A stretch of DNA of 54,128 nt from the NCBI GenBank assembly GCA_019456225.1, contig VRUI01000029.1, forward strand, positions 1-54,128, read 5' to 3'. The DNA comes from Planctomycetota bacterium. Lineage in GTDB: Bacteria > Planctomycetota > Phycisphaerae > Sedimentisphaerales > Anaerohalosphaeraceae. Numbering within the stretch: the first letter of the stretch is position 1; each line of letters begins with the position of its first letter. Below the pieces are notes generated by a model, which was given only the letters and a program-made list of their open reading frames with translations, was not told the DNA's origin and did no database searches. The position numbers and the translations under genes are program-made. Shown in pieces: positions 1 to 7,572 of the stretch.

Positions 1-88
1 TTTTTCCAATAAGACAAATAGCCATACCAACAGCTCCTAATGAAATAATAACACAAGCAATTATCCTAAAACGACATTTAAAACTCAT
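1..88 (-). CDS. Partial membrane or exported protein, 5' end only
   Basis: An ATG at 86-88 opens a frame that runs off the left edge after 29 codons. It begins MSFKCRFRIIACVIISLGAV, a short basic N-terminus followed by a hydrophobic stretch, so it is a signal peptide or membrane anchor. AGGAG lies 9 bases before the start and overlaps the end of the preceding gene, which stops 15 bases upstream, so the two are probably co-transcribed. The function cannot be judged from the fragment. Confidence 0.6.
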   Translation of the reverse strand, partial: MSFKCRFRIIACVIISLGAVGMAICLIGK

Positions 89-103
89 AACTAAATCTCC
101 TAA

Positions 104-955
104 TTATTTTTCCAATTTTTTCTTTGCATCGATGATATATGCTAAAGGATGGTCTCTTTGAAGAATTGATAGTTTCTTTTTTTCTTTTGCAATGTGTAAT
201 GACATTTTACCAATCTCTATAACTGCACCAGTCCCAGCAGTAGCTAGAGCTTTTAATGGCTGACCAAACAATGCCATAGTTAAAGATGAACCTACAGAAG
301 TTAATGTTACAGGGGATGTAAGAATCATTTGAATAGAAGATGTTATAGTATCAAATCCCCAATCTTTTGTAACATTCTCATAATCTTCAAGTCTTTTACA
401 TAAATCATCTTCTACATAATTCTTTTCTTTGCCTGAATAATTTTCGTTAAAAAACAATTTTAAATTTCTTAATTTGGCTATTGATTTTTCATCTTCTCGA
501 ATTTCAATAATTTGCTCCCATTGAGCATTTGTTGTGTCAATGATTGGAAGTTGAGCAAGTTCTATTGATGTGCAATCATATGATTCGGTGCAAAGATTAT
601 TATTAGAAGAATCGAATAAGAAAATATAATTTTCAATATTATATCCCTTGAGAAAAGACTCGAAGTTACCGTTATACTTACCTCCAATATTACGCACATT
701 CTCTCTAATAGCTTCTCCTACTACGTTATTATCCATAAATGGGGGTGAAACCATCGATGCCATTAGTTCAAGATATGCAAGTCTAGGGTCTTCACTTTGC
801 ATTAGCAATGGAAGGACAGTAATCCAAGGTTTATTACCAGTGATTTCGTTATGCAAAAAATTTATACTATACGGAATTACATAATCAAAAAACAATGCTG
901 CATTTTTTGGATTGTCTGAAAAATCAATTACAGTTGTTTTATTGCTCTCTGCCAT
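104..955 (-). CDS. Hypothetical protein, 283 aa, AT-rich accessory operon
   Basis: I do not recognise the family. The protein begins MAESNKTTVIDF and has no signal peptide. The first two thirds look soluble and charged. Residues about 205-250 form a weakly hydrophobic, Gly/Ala/Ser/Thr-rich stretch that could be one or two membrane-associated helices. The C-terminus (HPLAYIIDAKKKLEK) is basic. It sits between two other minus-strand genes with gaps of 29 and 15 bases, suggesting an operon. Base composition is clearly more AT-rich than the housekeeping genes further right, consistent with acquired DNA. Confidence 0.7.
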   Translation of the reverse strand: MAESNKTTVIDFSDNPKNAALFFDYVIPYSINFLHNEITGNKPWITVLPLLMQSEDPRLAYLELMASMVSPPFMDNNVVGEAIRENVRNIGGKYNGNFESFLKGYNIENYIFLFDSSNNNLCTESYDCTSIELAQLPIIDTTNAQWEQIIEIREDEKSIAKLRNLKLFFNENYSGKEKNYVEDDLCKRLEDYENVTKDWGFDTITSSIQMILTSPVTLTSVGSSLTMALFGQPLKALATAGTGAVIEIGKMSLHIAKEKKKLSILQRDHPLAYIIDAKKKLEK

Positions 956-984
956 ATAATGCTCCTTTATGCATCACATATATT

Positions 985-1599
985 CTACTTCAGATCCATT
1001 CTTGGATCATCTTCATATGCTGAGCCAATTTGGCATAAGTGATTCAGCACTTCAGCAAAAAGGTCAAATAATTGCTTCAAACGTTCAGTATCTTTTATTA
1101 TTCCTACTACGCTAAAATAAAGCTCATCAACTCCCTGGGGAAAATCAGAGCCGAAAAATCCTTCATCATCTTTAACTTCAAGATGAATACGGGGTTGAAC
1201 AGATATTAACTCCCTGATTTTATCATTCTCAAATAGTTGGCGGAGTTTATACTCATCTGTACCCTTGATTATAAAATCTTCATCAAATTGAAAATGTCCA
1301 ACTTCTACATCCTGCATGCCAAGCATTTTGCCGATGCCACTGAATATACTTTTTCGATATACTGTGAACCGAAAATTATCTTTATTAATATAAGGAGCAC
1401 GGATTCGGGTATATGTAGTGCTGGTTTTTCCGTTTGAAACAGTATAAGTGTCAAGAGTTAATGTCCATTCTCCTTGCCTTATCTCTACCTTGCTACCTTT
1501 CCAGAATCCTCCCTCATGGAATTCACCTTCAACCTCACGGCTGAGTTTTTGCCACACTTCATTTTTACTTGGACCAAATAGCTGCCTTAATATACCCAT
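985..1599 (-). CDS. Hypothetical protein, 204 aa
   Basis: A soluble protein starting MGILRQLFGPSKNEVW, with no signal peptide or membrane segment. GAGGT lies 6 bases before the ATG, so the start is firm. The pattern around residues 101-137 (FQFDEDFIIKGTDEYKLRQL, then an 'IREL..VQP' segment) is one I have seen in uncharacterised bacterial proteins, but I cannot name a function. It is the first gene of the left-edge operon: the next gene starts 29 bases after its stop. Confidence 0.7.
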   Translation of the reverse strand: MGILRQLFGPSKNEVWQKLSREVEGEFHEGGFWKGSKVEIRQGEWTLTLDTYTVSNGKTSTTYTRIRAPYINKDNFRFTVYRKSIFSGIGKMLGMQDVEVGHFQFDEDFIIKGTDEYKLRQLFENDKIRELISVQPRIHLEVKDDEGFFGSDFPQGVDELYFSVVGIIKDTERLKQLFDLFAEVLNHLCQIGSAYEDDPRMDLK

Positions 1600-2002
1600 T
1601 ATTTACCTCATTAGGGATGAATGAAATATATCTATTAATTGCTTCTTCCTCTACTTTTTTTGATATGTATTATTTATACCCACTTTGCTTATACGATGCA
1701 ATAGATTTATTTTAAGGCTAAAGGGGGCATATATATAGATCATATTAACAGGGTAAAGCTGTGCTTTGTTCCTGGTATGTCGATTTGGGAGATAGTGAGG
1801 TTGGTGGATGAGGTCATAAGTGAGGTGGTTATGGAAGGGATTTCTAATATTTATACAAGGGTGCTTTTCTCCATAGGATTTGATTCCTCCAATGAACATA
1901 TGACACATCTGTTTTTGGTCAGATTGATAGCAAAAATAGCTTAAAAACCGTATAATATGATAAAACGGAATTTAAGCACTTCCCCATTGTTTTAACGTGC
2001 CC

Positions 2003-2074
2003 TAAAATAAGGACTTACGTCAAGTTTTAATCCAAGTTTTAATAGGGTGTTTTTTGATGTAAGTCCTTATTTTA
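2003..2074. repeat. 21-bp inverted repeat next to the tRNA fragment
   Basis: The left arm 2003-2023 (TAAAATAAGGACTTACGTCA plus A) matches the reverse complement of 2054-2074 with one mismatch. The 30-base loop contains a second copy of CAAGTTTTAAT. There is no T-run typical of a terminator directly after a GC-rich stem. It may be a small mobile repeat or the folded end of an integrated element; position beside a tRNA scrap favours the latter. Confidence 0.6.
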
Positions 2075-2080
2075 CAGTGC

Positions 2081-2110
2081 TGGTCGCAAGTTCAAATCTT
2101 GTTTCCCCGA
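2081..2110 (+). pseudogene. 3' end fragment of a tRNA gene (possible att site)
   Basis: The sequence contains a T-stem GCAAG (2086-2090), the loop TTCAAAT (2091-2097), the closing stem CTTGT (2098-2102), then seven acceptor-stem bases TTCCCCG and a discriminator A. Upstream there is no anticodon or D arm, only the inverted repeat. Short tRNA 3' ends of this type are commonly left by tyrosine-recombinase integration. I cannot assign the amino acid. Confidence 0.5.
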
Positions 2111-2240
2111 GTGCTTGCCGCACGGCTAATAGTGTGGAGCAGTGATTGTATATCCCGCTCCCGTTGGTCGCTGCGGCTGTTTCATTTGGTGACGATTAAA
2201 AGTCAGGAAAGTTTTGATGATGCGAAAAAAATAACGTGTC

Positions 2241-3461
2241 TTATTGAGTTCTGCTAAAAAGAACCTGAATTTGTATTTGTTCTCCCTTTTCTAACCGGTC
2301 AATGCCTTCCGGTATTTTGATAAGCGCATCTGCATCTGCCTGTGACTGTAGACGGCTTTTAATTTTCATGGGCTCAACGAACAACTGTCCGTCTTTTCTC
2401 ACCAGCCTGGCATAATGAAATTGAGTCCAGTCTTTGTCACCTTTTAAAGTTTCAGCCAAAGCAGCGGTTTTGATCTCAAAAGGGATTGGAGTTTTTCCCG
2501 CAAGATGCAGTATGGCAGGCAGGGCGATCTGCATGAAAGCCATAGCATTGGACGGAGGTCCTCCCGGAAGACAAAAAACTGTTTTTCCTTTTAACAGAAT
2601 CGCCGCCACTGCTTTACCCGGGCCCATCCTGATACGATGAAAAATTATCTCTCCACCCATATCCTCAAAAGTCCTGACGGTTAAATCCCTTTCGCTTTTC
2701 CAGGCCCCGCCGCTGGTTATAATGACATCAACATTTTCCAGCATAGTTTCTATAGCCGAATGAATTTTCTCAACATGATCAGGTACAGTTGAAATTCTGG
2801 TATTAATGTGATAAAGTTTCAGCCAGCAAGTCAAAGCCACAATATTGCTCGCATAGAGTTGTCCCTCCTTAAGAGATTCGCCCGGCCTTACTACTTCATC
2901 GCCTATAGCTATGATGCCGACACGGGGTAACGGATGGACGCTAACCGAGGAGATTCCGCCTGCGGCCATAAAACCAGCTTTAGCCGGCATCAGTATTTCA
3001 CCCGGCAATGCGATGCAATCGCCTTTTACAACATCGTGCCCTTTTCTAAGTATATTTCTTCCTACACCGGTATCACGATAGCACAATATCTCGTCGCCAG
3101 TTACTTCTGTAAACTCGCATGGAATTACAGCATTTGCGCCTTGTGGGATTTTCGCTCCAGTCATGATCTTAACGGCTGATCCTGGGACGACTGCGTTGTC
3201 TTGCTGGCTTCCGGCAAACACACTACCAGTAACTTTAAGTTTAACAGGGGAGCCTTGGGACGCATTGTCCAGGTCCTGGGAAACTACAGCATATCCATCC
3301 TTCGTAGATGACGAAGCCGACGGGCAATTGACCGCGGCGATACATTTTTCGGCAACAGCCAATCCTGCCGCCTTATCTATCTCAATATCTATTGGAGGCA
3401 GCGGAGTCAATCGCTGCAATGTTTTGCTCAATGCCTCTTCAAAGCCAATGTCATATTTCAT
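2241..3461 (-). CDS. moeA: Molybdopterin molybdenumtransferase MoeA
   Basis: MoeA inserts molybdate into adenylylated molybdopterin, the last common step of molybdenum cofactor synthesis, in the cytoplasm. The 406-aa length is normal. Visible motifs are the early segment 'PSASSSTKDGYAV', 'IMTGAKIPQGANAVIP', the 'ITSGGAWKSERDLT' segment and 'CLPGGPPSNAMAF', in the order expected of MoeA. The GGAW and GGPPSN versions replace the commoner SGGVS and PGNPVS. I recall this variant from anaerobic delta-proteobacterial enzymes. Its ATG overlaps the stop of the upstream permease by 4 bases (ATGA), showing translational coupling in a molybdenum operon. Confidence 0.9.
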   Translation of the reverse strand: MKYDIGFEEALSKTLQRLTPLPPIDIEIDKAAGLAVAEKCIAAVNCPSASSSTKDGYAVVSQDLDNASQGSPVKLKVTGSVFAGSQQDNAVVPGSAVKIMTGAKIPQGANAVIPCEFTEVTGDEILCYRDTGVGRNILRKGHDVVKGDCIALPGEILMPAKAGFMAAGGISSVSVHPLPRVGIIAIGDEVVRPGESLKEGQLYASNIVALTCWLKLYHINTRISTVPDHVEKIHSAIETMLENVDVIITSGGAWKSERDLTVRTFEDMGGEIIFHRIRMGPGKAVAAILLKGKTVFCLPGGPPSNAMAFMQIALPAILHLAGKTPIPFEIKTAALAETLKGDKDWTQFHYARLVRKDGQLFVEPMKIKSRLQSQADADALIKIPEGIDRLEKGEQIQIQVLFSRTQ

Positions 3462-4627
3462 TTTTCTGTAAATCCGTTAATTATTTTCGCTTTTATTAAG
3501 TAATATAAAACAGTTCCGACAATAAGCCCTATAACAAAACCGTAAGGTATTCCGCCGGAGATAAGTCCTACAAGAAGGGCGACAGTTAAATCTGACTTCG
3601 ATTCAGATACATCACGTATCATCATCATAAGGGCCAAACCTTCAAATATCAATATTACTCCTAACACCGGCAACGGGAAAATGTGAATGATACTATCAAA
3701 TCCATTGCCCAGGAAAAACCCTAAGAAAAGAAATAATGAGCCATAAATAATAACAGACCCGCCGGTTCTCCCCCCAAAAGTATAATGCCCGGCCATTCCT
3801 CCGGAACCATGACATACAGGGATACCGCTGAAAAACGGGCTTATCATATTTATAAATGAATATGTAAAACTTATTTTATGCACCGAAACAGCTTTGGCAG
3901 GGAAATAATCCTCTGTTAGCTGTCTTGTGGCCAAAATAGAGTTGCCTATTGAAAGAGGTATTTGCGGTATAGCAAGCAATACAAAACCAGTTAAGATGTC
4001 AGCCCATATAGGCAGATTAAATTTTGGCAGGTTAAATCCTACACTACTTACCAGTTCGATCTTGTCATGATTAAAAATTAAAGCATACACCAGGCCTAAA
4101 AGTATAACAAATAACGCGGCGGGATATTTGCGGTTTCCAATAAAAAAGATGATTATCAAAAAAGCAATGATGGCTAACCATAACCCATTTACTCCGTCTG
4201 CCCAGATATATTTTTTTATAGCCACCAGCAAAGCGAGCTTTAACCCCAATCCAAATTGTATTCCCCTGATGACGCACTTTGGAATAACTTTGGCTATCCA
4301 GTCTATCAGGTGGGTTACGGTTAATAAAAATATTGTAATGCCAATAGCTAAACCTGCGCCATAAAGTATTTTTGGGGTTATTTTCCCGGTCGCTCCCTGG
4401 GCAATGACGATGGCGGCCATAGCTTTTAAAGGCTGGACGGGCATTGGCATTCTGTAAAAAAATCCGGTAAAAATCTGCATAGCTCCGAACATTATTAAAA
4501 CGCTTGGGGCGTGAAGACCAATCGCCAAAATCATACCAATAAGAAGAGGTAAATCCGTACCAATGTCACCGACTGAACCGGCTAATTCATTTCGGTCAAA
4601 TTTAACTTCCCTCAAAGATTTAAACAT
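3458..4627 (-). CDS. MOT1-type molybdate (or sulfate) permease
   Basis: A 389-aa polytopic membrane protein of the MOT1 branch of the SulP-related transporters. Two family signatures are present: GSVGDIGTDLPLLIGM near the N-terminus and PMPVQPLKAMAAIVIAQG about 45 residues later. About ten hydrophobic helices follow. I chose the internal ATG at 4627 because the family motif begins shortly after it and GGGA precedes it; the longer frame to 4699 lacks a binding site. It lies between mobBA and moeA and overlaps moeA, so molybdate is the likely substrate. Sulfate cannot be excluded. Confidence 0.8.
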   Translation of the reverse strand: MFKSLREVKFDRNELAGSVGDIGTDLPLLIGMILAIGLHAPSVLIMFGAMQIFTGFFYRMPMPVQPLKAMAAIVIAQGATGKITPKILYGAGLAIGITIFLLTVTHLIDWIAKVIPKCVIRGIQFGLGLKLALLVAIKKYIWADGVNGLWLAIIAFLIIIFFIGNRKYPAALFVILLGLVYALIFNHDKIELVSSVGFNLPKFNLPIWADILTGFVLLAIPQIPLSIGNSILATRQLTEDYFPAKAVSVHKISFTYSFINMISPFFSGIPVCHGSGGMAGHYTFGGRTGGSVIIYGSLFLFLGFFLGNGFDSIIHIFPLPVLGVILIFEGLALMMMIRDVSESKSDLTVALLVGLISGGIPYGFVIGLIVGTVLYYLIKAKIINGFTEK

Positions 4628-4752
4628 AAAATAACAATTCCCGTTTATTGAAGTTACTATCTTCTGCGAATATACGCCCCAATGCATTTCTAAAACCAAT
4701 GCGCTCTGCGGCAGGCATCCCTGTTGACTTTAAAATAGTTTCAAATACTTAA

Positions 4753-5889
4753 TCAACCGGCAACACCCTTTTTCTCTTTAAGAAAATGCAGGTAATCATT
4801 CATAGTATTAAGATTCTTGAGTTTTAAAGCGTCAGGAGATTTAAGGTACTTAACTTTGCGTTTTTTAAGAGGCTCTAATATTTTATATTTTCCCAGACTT
4901 ATTGATTCGTCAATTGCAACGAGAAGATCTTTACTATATATCGCAAACATAGGCTCAAAATGAGACGGCCCGGTTTGAGGGATGACAGCATCAAAACCGG
5001 CACATTCTCTGATCAAGTGTCGTACAAGACTTATATTAACGTCAGGTATGTCGCAGGCAATTACAAAATTTATCTGGTTTCGTGACACCCTTAATGCCGA
5101 AGCGATTCCCATAAGCGGACCCTTCCCTGCAGCTTCATCCTTAACAACCTCCACGCCGTCAATACTGTGCTGGGCTATATTGTTGGAACTGACTAATATT
5201 TGATCGAAATGCGGCCGAAGCTGGGCAAAGATATGTTCTATTGCAGGTATCCCATTAATTGGGAGTATGCTTTTATCTTTCCCCATACGCCTGCTTTTGC
5301 CTCCTGCCATAATGACAGCTGTTGCCGGCATTTTATATACCCATTTGCCATCGATCAATTCGATGTCATCAAGAGTGATGTCAAAATTGCTGCCATCAAA
5401 AAGTACTGTTCTGTCGGCATGTTTTTCCACACTCGCTGCGGTAGGTTTGGACTTTTCTGAGCCAACGGCTTTGAACATAAAAAACAAATCCGGTTCGACG
5501 ATCGATCGCAGAGAGTTAGACTCACATACGCAAACCGCGTCTGCCCCGATCGCCGCCTGCAAAGCAATTACCCCTTCCTTAAGATGAGGCTTGAGTACCC
5601 TTAACCAATAAACCTTCTTAGCTCCTGCCGACAGCATCCTGCATGTATCTTTGTCGGGTTGGCTGTTTGTTTCCTCAGTGATGCAGAAATTGCTCTCAAG
5701 TGTTCCGCAAACACCACAGCCGCCGGCGCCGCGATGACAACCGGCATTGGCATGCTCTATCGTGGTTACTTTTATACCAATGATATTATGCTGCGAACCA
5801 AATTTCCTGATCAATGAGCAGGCAAACTCTGTCTTGCCGACATTCCTGTCACCTGCACCAATCATTATCATACCTGGAATCTTAATCAT
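4753..5889 (-). CDS. MobB-MobA fusion, molybdopterin-guanine dinucleotide synthesis
   Basis: One 378-aa polypeptide with two domains. Residues 1 to about 180 are MobB-like: a P-loop GAGDRNVGKT at 11-20, followed by a cluster of cysteines (51, 58, 61, 69). From about 187 the chain is MobA: VIMAGGKSRRMGKDKS is the GTP-binding signature of the guanylyltransferase that attaches GMP to molybdopterin. The bis-MGD product is the cofactor needed by the molybdoenzyme encoded nearby. The four-Cys insertion between P-loop and the rest of the MobB part is unusual and could bind metal. The start has AGGGT upstream. Confidence 0.88.
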   Translation of the reverse strand: MIKIPGMIMIGAGDRNVGKTEFACSLIRKFGSQHNIIGIKVTTIEHANAGCHRGAGGCGVCGTLESNFCITEETNSQPDKDTCRMLSAGAKKVYWLRVLKPHLKEGVIALQAAIGADAVCVCESNSLRSIVEPDLFFMFKAVGSEKSKPTAASVEKHADRTVLFDGSNFDITLDDIELIDGKWVYKMPATAVIMAGGKSRRMGKDKSILPINGIPAIEHIFAQLRPHFDQILVSSNNIAQHSIDGVEVVKDEAAGKGPLMGIASALRVSRNQINFVIACDIPDVNISLVRHLIRECAGFDAVIPQTGPSHFEPMFAIYSKDLLVAIDESISLGKYKILEPLKKRKVKYLKSPDALKLKNLNTMNDYLHFLKEKKGVAG

Positions 5890-5926
5890 TTTAGTACCCT
5901 AAGTTCATTGCGAAATCCCAAATACT

Positions 5927-6127
5927 CTACTGCGACTTAGGATCCTTAGCTTCTTTTGAAATCTTCAGATCGATAGTTTCAACGACATCAACACCTCGTA
6001 GTGATTTGAGCATGCCAATTATCGATTGCGCAATAAAACTTTCAACAAATCTGTTTAAATCGATCTTTTGCCCATTAACTTCTAATTCAGCAATGAAATT
6101 AGATTCATGTTTTGAATTGCATTCCAT
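5927..6127 (-). CDS. Small conserved-looking protein, 66 aa
   Basis: A short soluble protein (MECNSKHESNFIAELEVNGQ...) with alternating hydrophobic residues and a predicted helix around 'RFVESFIAQSIIGMLKSL'. AGGGGAAA precedes the ATG. It lies 37 bases before mobBA and is the first gene after the hairpin at 6303-6334, so it probably leads the molybdenum-cofactor transcript. I do not recognise it. A small accessory role in cofactor assembly is only inferred from position. Confidence 0.6.
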   Translation of the reverse strand: MECNSKHESNFIAELEVNGQKIDLNRFVESFIAQSIIGMLKSLRGVDVVETIDLKISKEAKDPKSQ

Positions 6128-6302
6128 ATAATTATTTCCCCTAAATTATTATAATAATAATTAACTCAATATGACCAAAATGACAAATCACAAGCCGTAA
6201 GCCGTTACCTGACAAAGGGTTATGGCAAGTAGAGTTATCACAAAAAATACTTCAACCGCCAGGCTATTTTCTTTCCTAACAACTAAAGTCTATAAACAAC
6301 AA

Positions 6303-6334
6303 CTCTCAAACTGGCCAATCGGCCGGTTTGAGAG
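6303..6334 (-). terminator. 14-bp hairpin ending the reductase operon
   Basis: CTCTCAAACTGGCC (6303-6316) pairs over its whole length, with one T-G wobble, with 6321-6334; the loop is AATC. On the minus strand the stem is followed by TTGTTGTTT, a usable though imperfect T-tract. It lies between the Cys-rich lipoprotein and the 66-aa protein, and so would separate the reductase transcript from the cofactor genes or attenuate between them. Confidence 0.6.
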
Positions 6335-6384
6335 TGATGTATTACTCTGACGTGATTATAACATTTTAACTTTTATTTTAAAAG

Positions 6385-6768
6385 CTAAATCTTAGGAAGT
6401 TTGCAGCAACCAGGCGAACCTTTCACTAGACCGCATTTAGAGCAGGTTTCCTGATCAGGCTTGCAGCATAATTCCCCGCCTTTTATTTGACCGCAGTGAC
6501 TGCAAATCGCAGCAGCAGTTGCATCTTTGGGTATTTTGCAACAACCTGGCGAACCTTTTGTAAGCCCGCAACTTCCACATTTAGCCTGGTCTGGTTTACA
6601 GCAAAGATCAGAACCTTTTATTTGGCCGCATTTTACACAGAGTGCTACAGAATCAGATGTATTTTTGGCAACATCATCGGTGCTTTTTTTGCAACCCTGC
6701 ACAAATATAGTCACTCCTGTTAATGTCAACGCTATCATCAATGTCAATATATATTTCCGCTTATTCAT
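6385..6768 (-). CDS. Cys-rich tandem-repeat lipoprotein
   Basis: A 127-aa protein with a lipoprotein signal peptide (hydrophobic 7-25, modified Cys at 26). The mature part holds two copies of a 36-residue unit (44-79 and 89-124), each made of two half-repeats of the form C-x2-C-G-x2-K-G-x3-C-C-K. Sixteen cysteines result: 44, 47, 56, 57, 64, 67, 76, 77, 89, 92, 101, 102, 109, 112, 121, 122. The pattern suggests binding of metals or of thiol-reactive metalloids. It starts 12 bases after the upstream gene with AGGAGA before the ATG, so it belongs to the reductase operon. Arsenite binding is an inference from that setting. Confidence 0.85.
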   Translation of the reverse strand: MNKRKYILTLMIALTLTGVTIFVQGCKKSTDDVAKNTSDSVALCVKCGQIKGSDLCCKPDQAKCGSCGLTKGSPGCCKIPKDATAAAICSHCGQIKGGELCCKPDQETCSKCGLVKGSPGCCKLPKI

Positions 6769-6780
6769 TCTGGTCTCCTG

Positions 6781-7434
6781 TTAAAATTTAATTACGTAGT
6801 TAAGTTTTAATGTGAAAACATCTTCCTTGCCTGACTCAGAAGGGAAGGACATCCAGCTTTCCAGAAGAAAATTACTACCCAGATCGTAAATAAAACCTGC
6901 ACTTGTCGTAGTATCTCGCTGATCATTAGTCTGAATAATATCACTTCGAAGAGTAAAATCTCGATCGAGGAGTGTGAATGTTTTGTCGATTCCTGCAAAG
7001 AAACCTTCATTGTCATTCTGGGTTGTTCCACCAAAGTGCAGCCGACAGAAGCTTGTGCTATAGCTTAATACACTGTAGGGAGATTCGCTGCCTGCCTTGT
7101 CACGATCACCAAGGTTACTAACTCCTAGTGCTAAAGCAAGGCCATCGGACAATTCAAATCTCATCTTCGCCTGACCGACGAGATTTTCATGAGAAGATTT
7201 TTCTGGAAAGATACGGCCATCCAATCCGACTTCAACATTCTTCATAAGGCCATATTTAAACCCGGTAAAATGTTCTGTCTTGCTGTTTTTCGCCATATTG
7301 TTGAAATATTGAAATACCAGAACCCTCTCAAAAACCACATCCGCTGTCGGAATATTATTCAAACCAGTGGGGGTAGCCCAGACAGAAGCAGTAATTAAGG
7401 AACACAAAATAACACAAACGATAAACTTTTTCAT
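6781..7434 (-). CDS. Outer-membrane beta-barrel-like protein, 217 aa
   Basis: A 20-residue signal peptide (MKKFIVCVILCSLITASVWA) precedes a chain of alternating polar and hydrophobic strands that ends in a C-terminal phenylalanine (LNYVIKF), typical of outer-membrane barrels. Segments such as 'FKYGLMKNVEVGLDGRIFP' resemble YjbH- or DUF-type barrels, but no exact family is recognised. I chose the ATG at 7434 because GGAG lies 9 bases upstream and the signal peptide starts there; a longer frame to 7503 has neither. It lies between the porin and the Cys-rich lipoprotein. Confidence 0.75.
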   Translation of the reverse strand: MKKFIVCVILCSLITASVWATPTGLNNIPTADVVFERVLVFQYFNNMAKNSKTEHFTGFKYGLMKNVEVGLDGRIFPEKSSHENLVGQAKMRFELSDGLALALGVSNLGDRDKAGSESPYSVLSYSTSFCRLHFGGTTQNDNEGFFAGIDKTFTLLDRDFTLRSDIIQTNDQRDTTTSAGFIYDLGSNFLLESWMSFPSESGKEDVFTLKLNYVIKF

Positions 7435-7485
7435 CTCTATAGACTCCAAATTTAATTTCTTATTGATTGTATGACATGCAACAAA

Positions 7486-7506
7486 CCCATGGATGCACTC
7501 CATGGG
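7486..7506 (-). terminator. Hairpin between porin and second barrel gene
   Basis: CCCATGGA (7486-7493) and TCCATGGG (7499-7506) form an 8-bp stem with a 5-base loop. On the minus strand it is followed by TTTGTTG, a weak T-tract. It may reduce rather than stop transcription into the two small downstream envelope genes, or stabilise the upstream mRNA. Confidence 0.4.
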
Positions 7507-7572
7507 CTTGTTGTATGTAAAAAAGGAATTGCAGTAATTTAAAGCATCATCATACTTTAGTTTTGGTGATGC

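Larger units (their letters stand above)
1600..2240. other. Gene-free stretch with an inverted repeat and tRNA scrap
   Basis: I see no convincing gene. Short frames are open on both strands between about 1650 and 1945, but neither has a ribosome binding site or protein-like composition. The notable contents are the 21-bp inverted repeat at 2003-2074 and the tRNA 3' fragment at 2081-2110, listed separately. The last 130 bases before moeA's end hold nothing I can name. Confidence 0.5.

Noticed and set aside
1651-1944. Open frames on both strands before the tRNA fragment
   Set aside because: Neither has a start with ribosome site or a protein-like sequence; kept only as part of the gene-free stretch.
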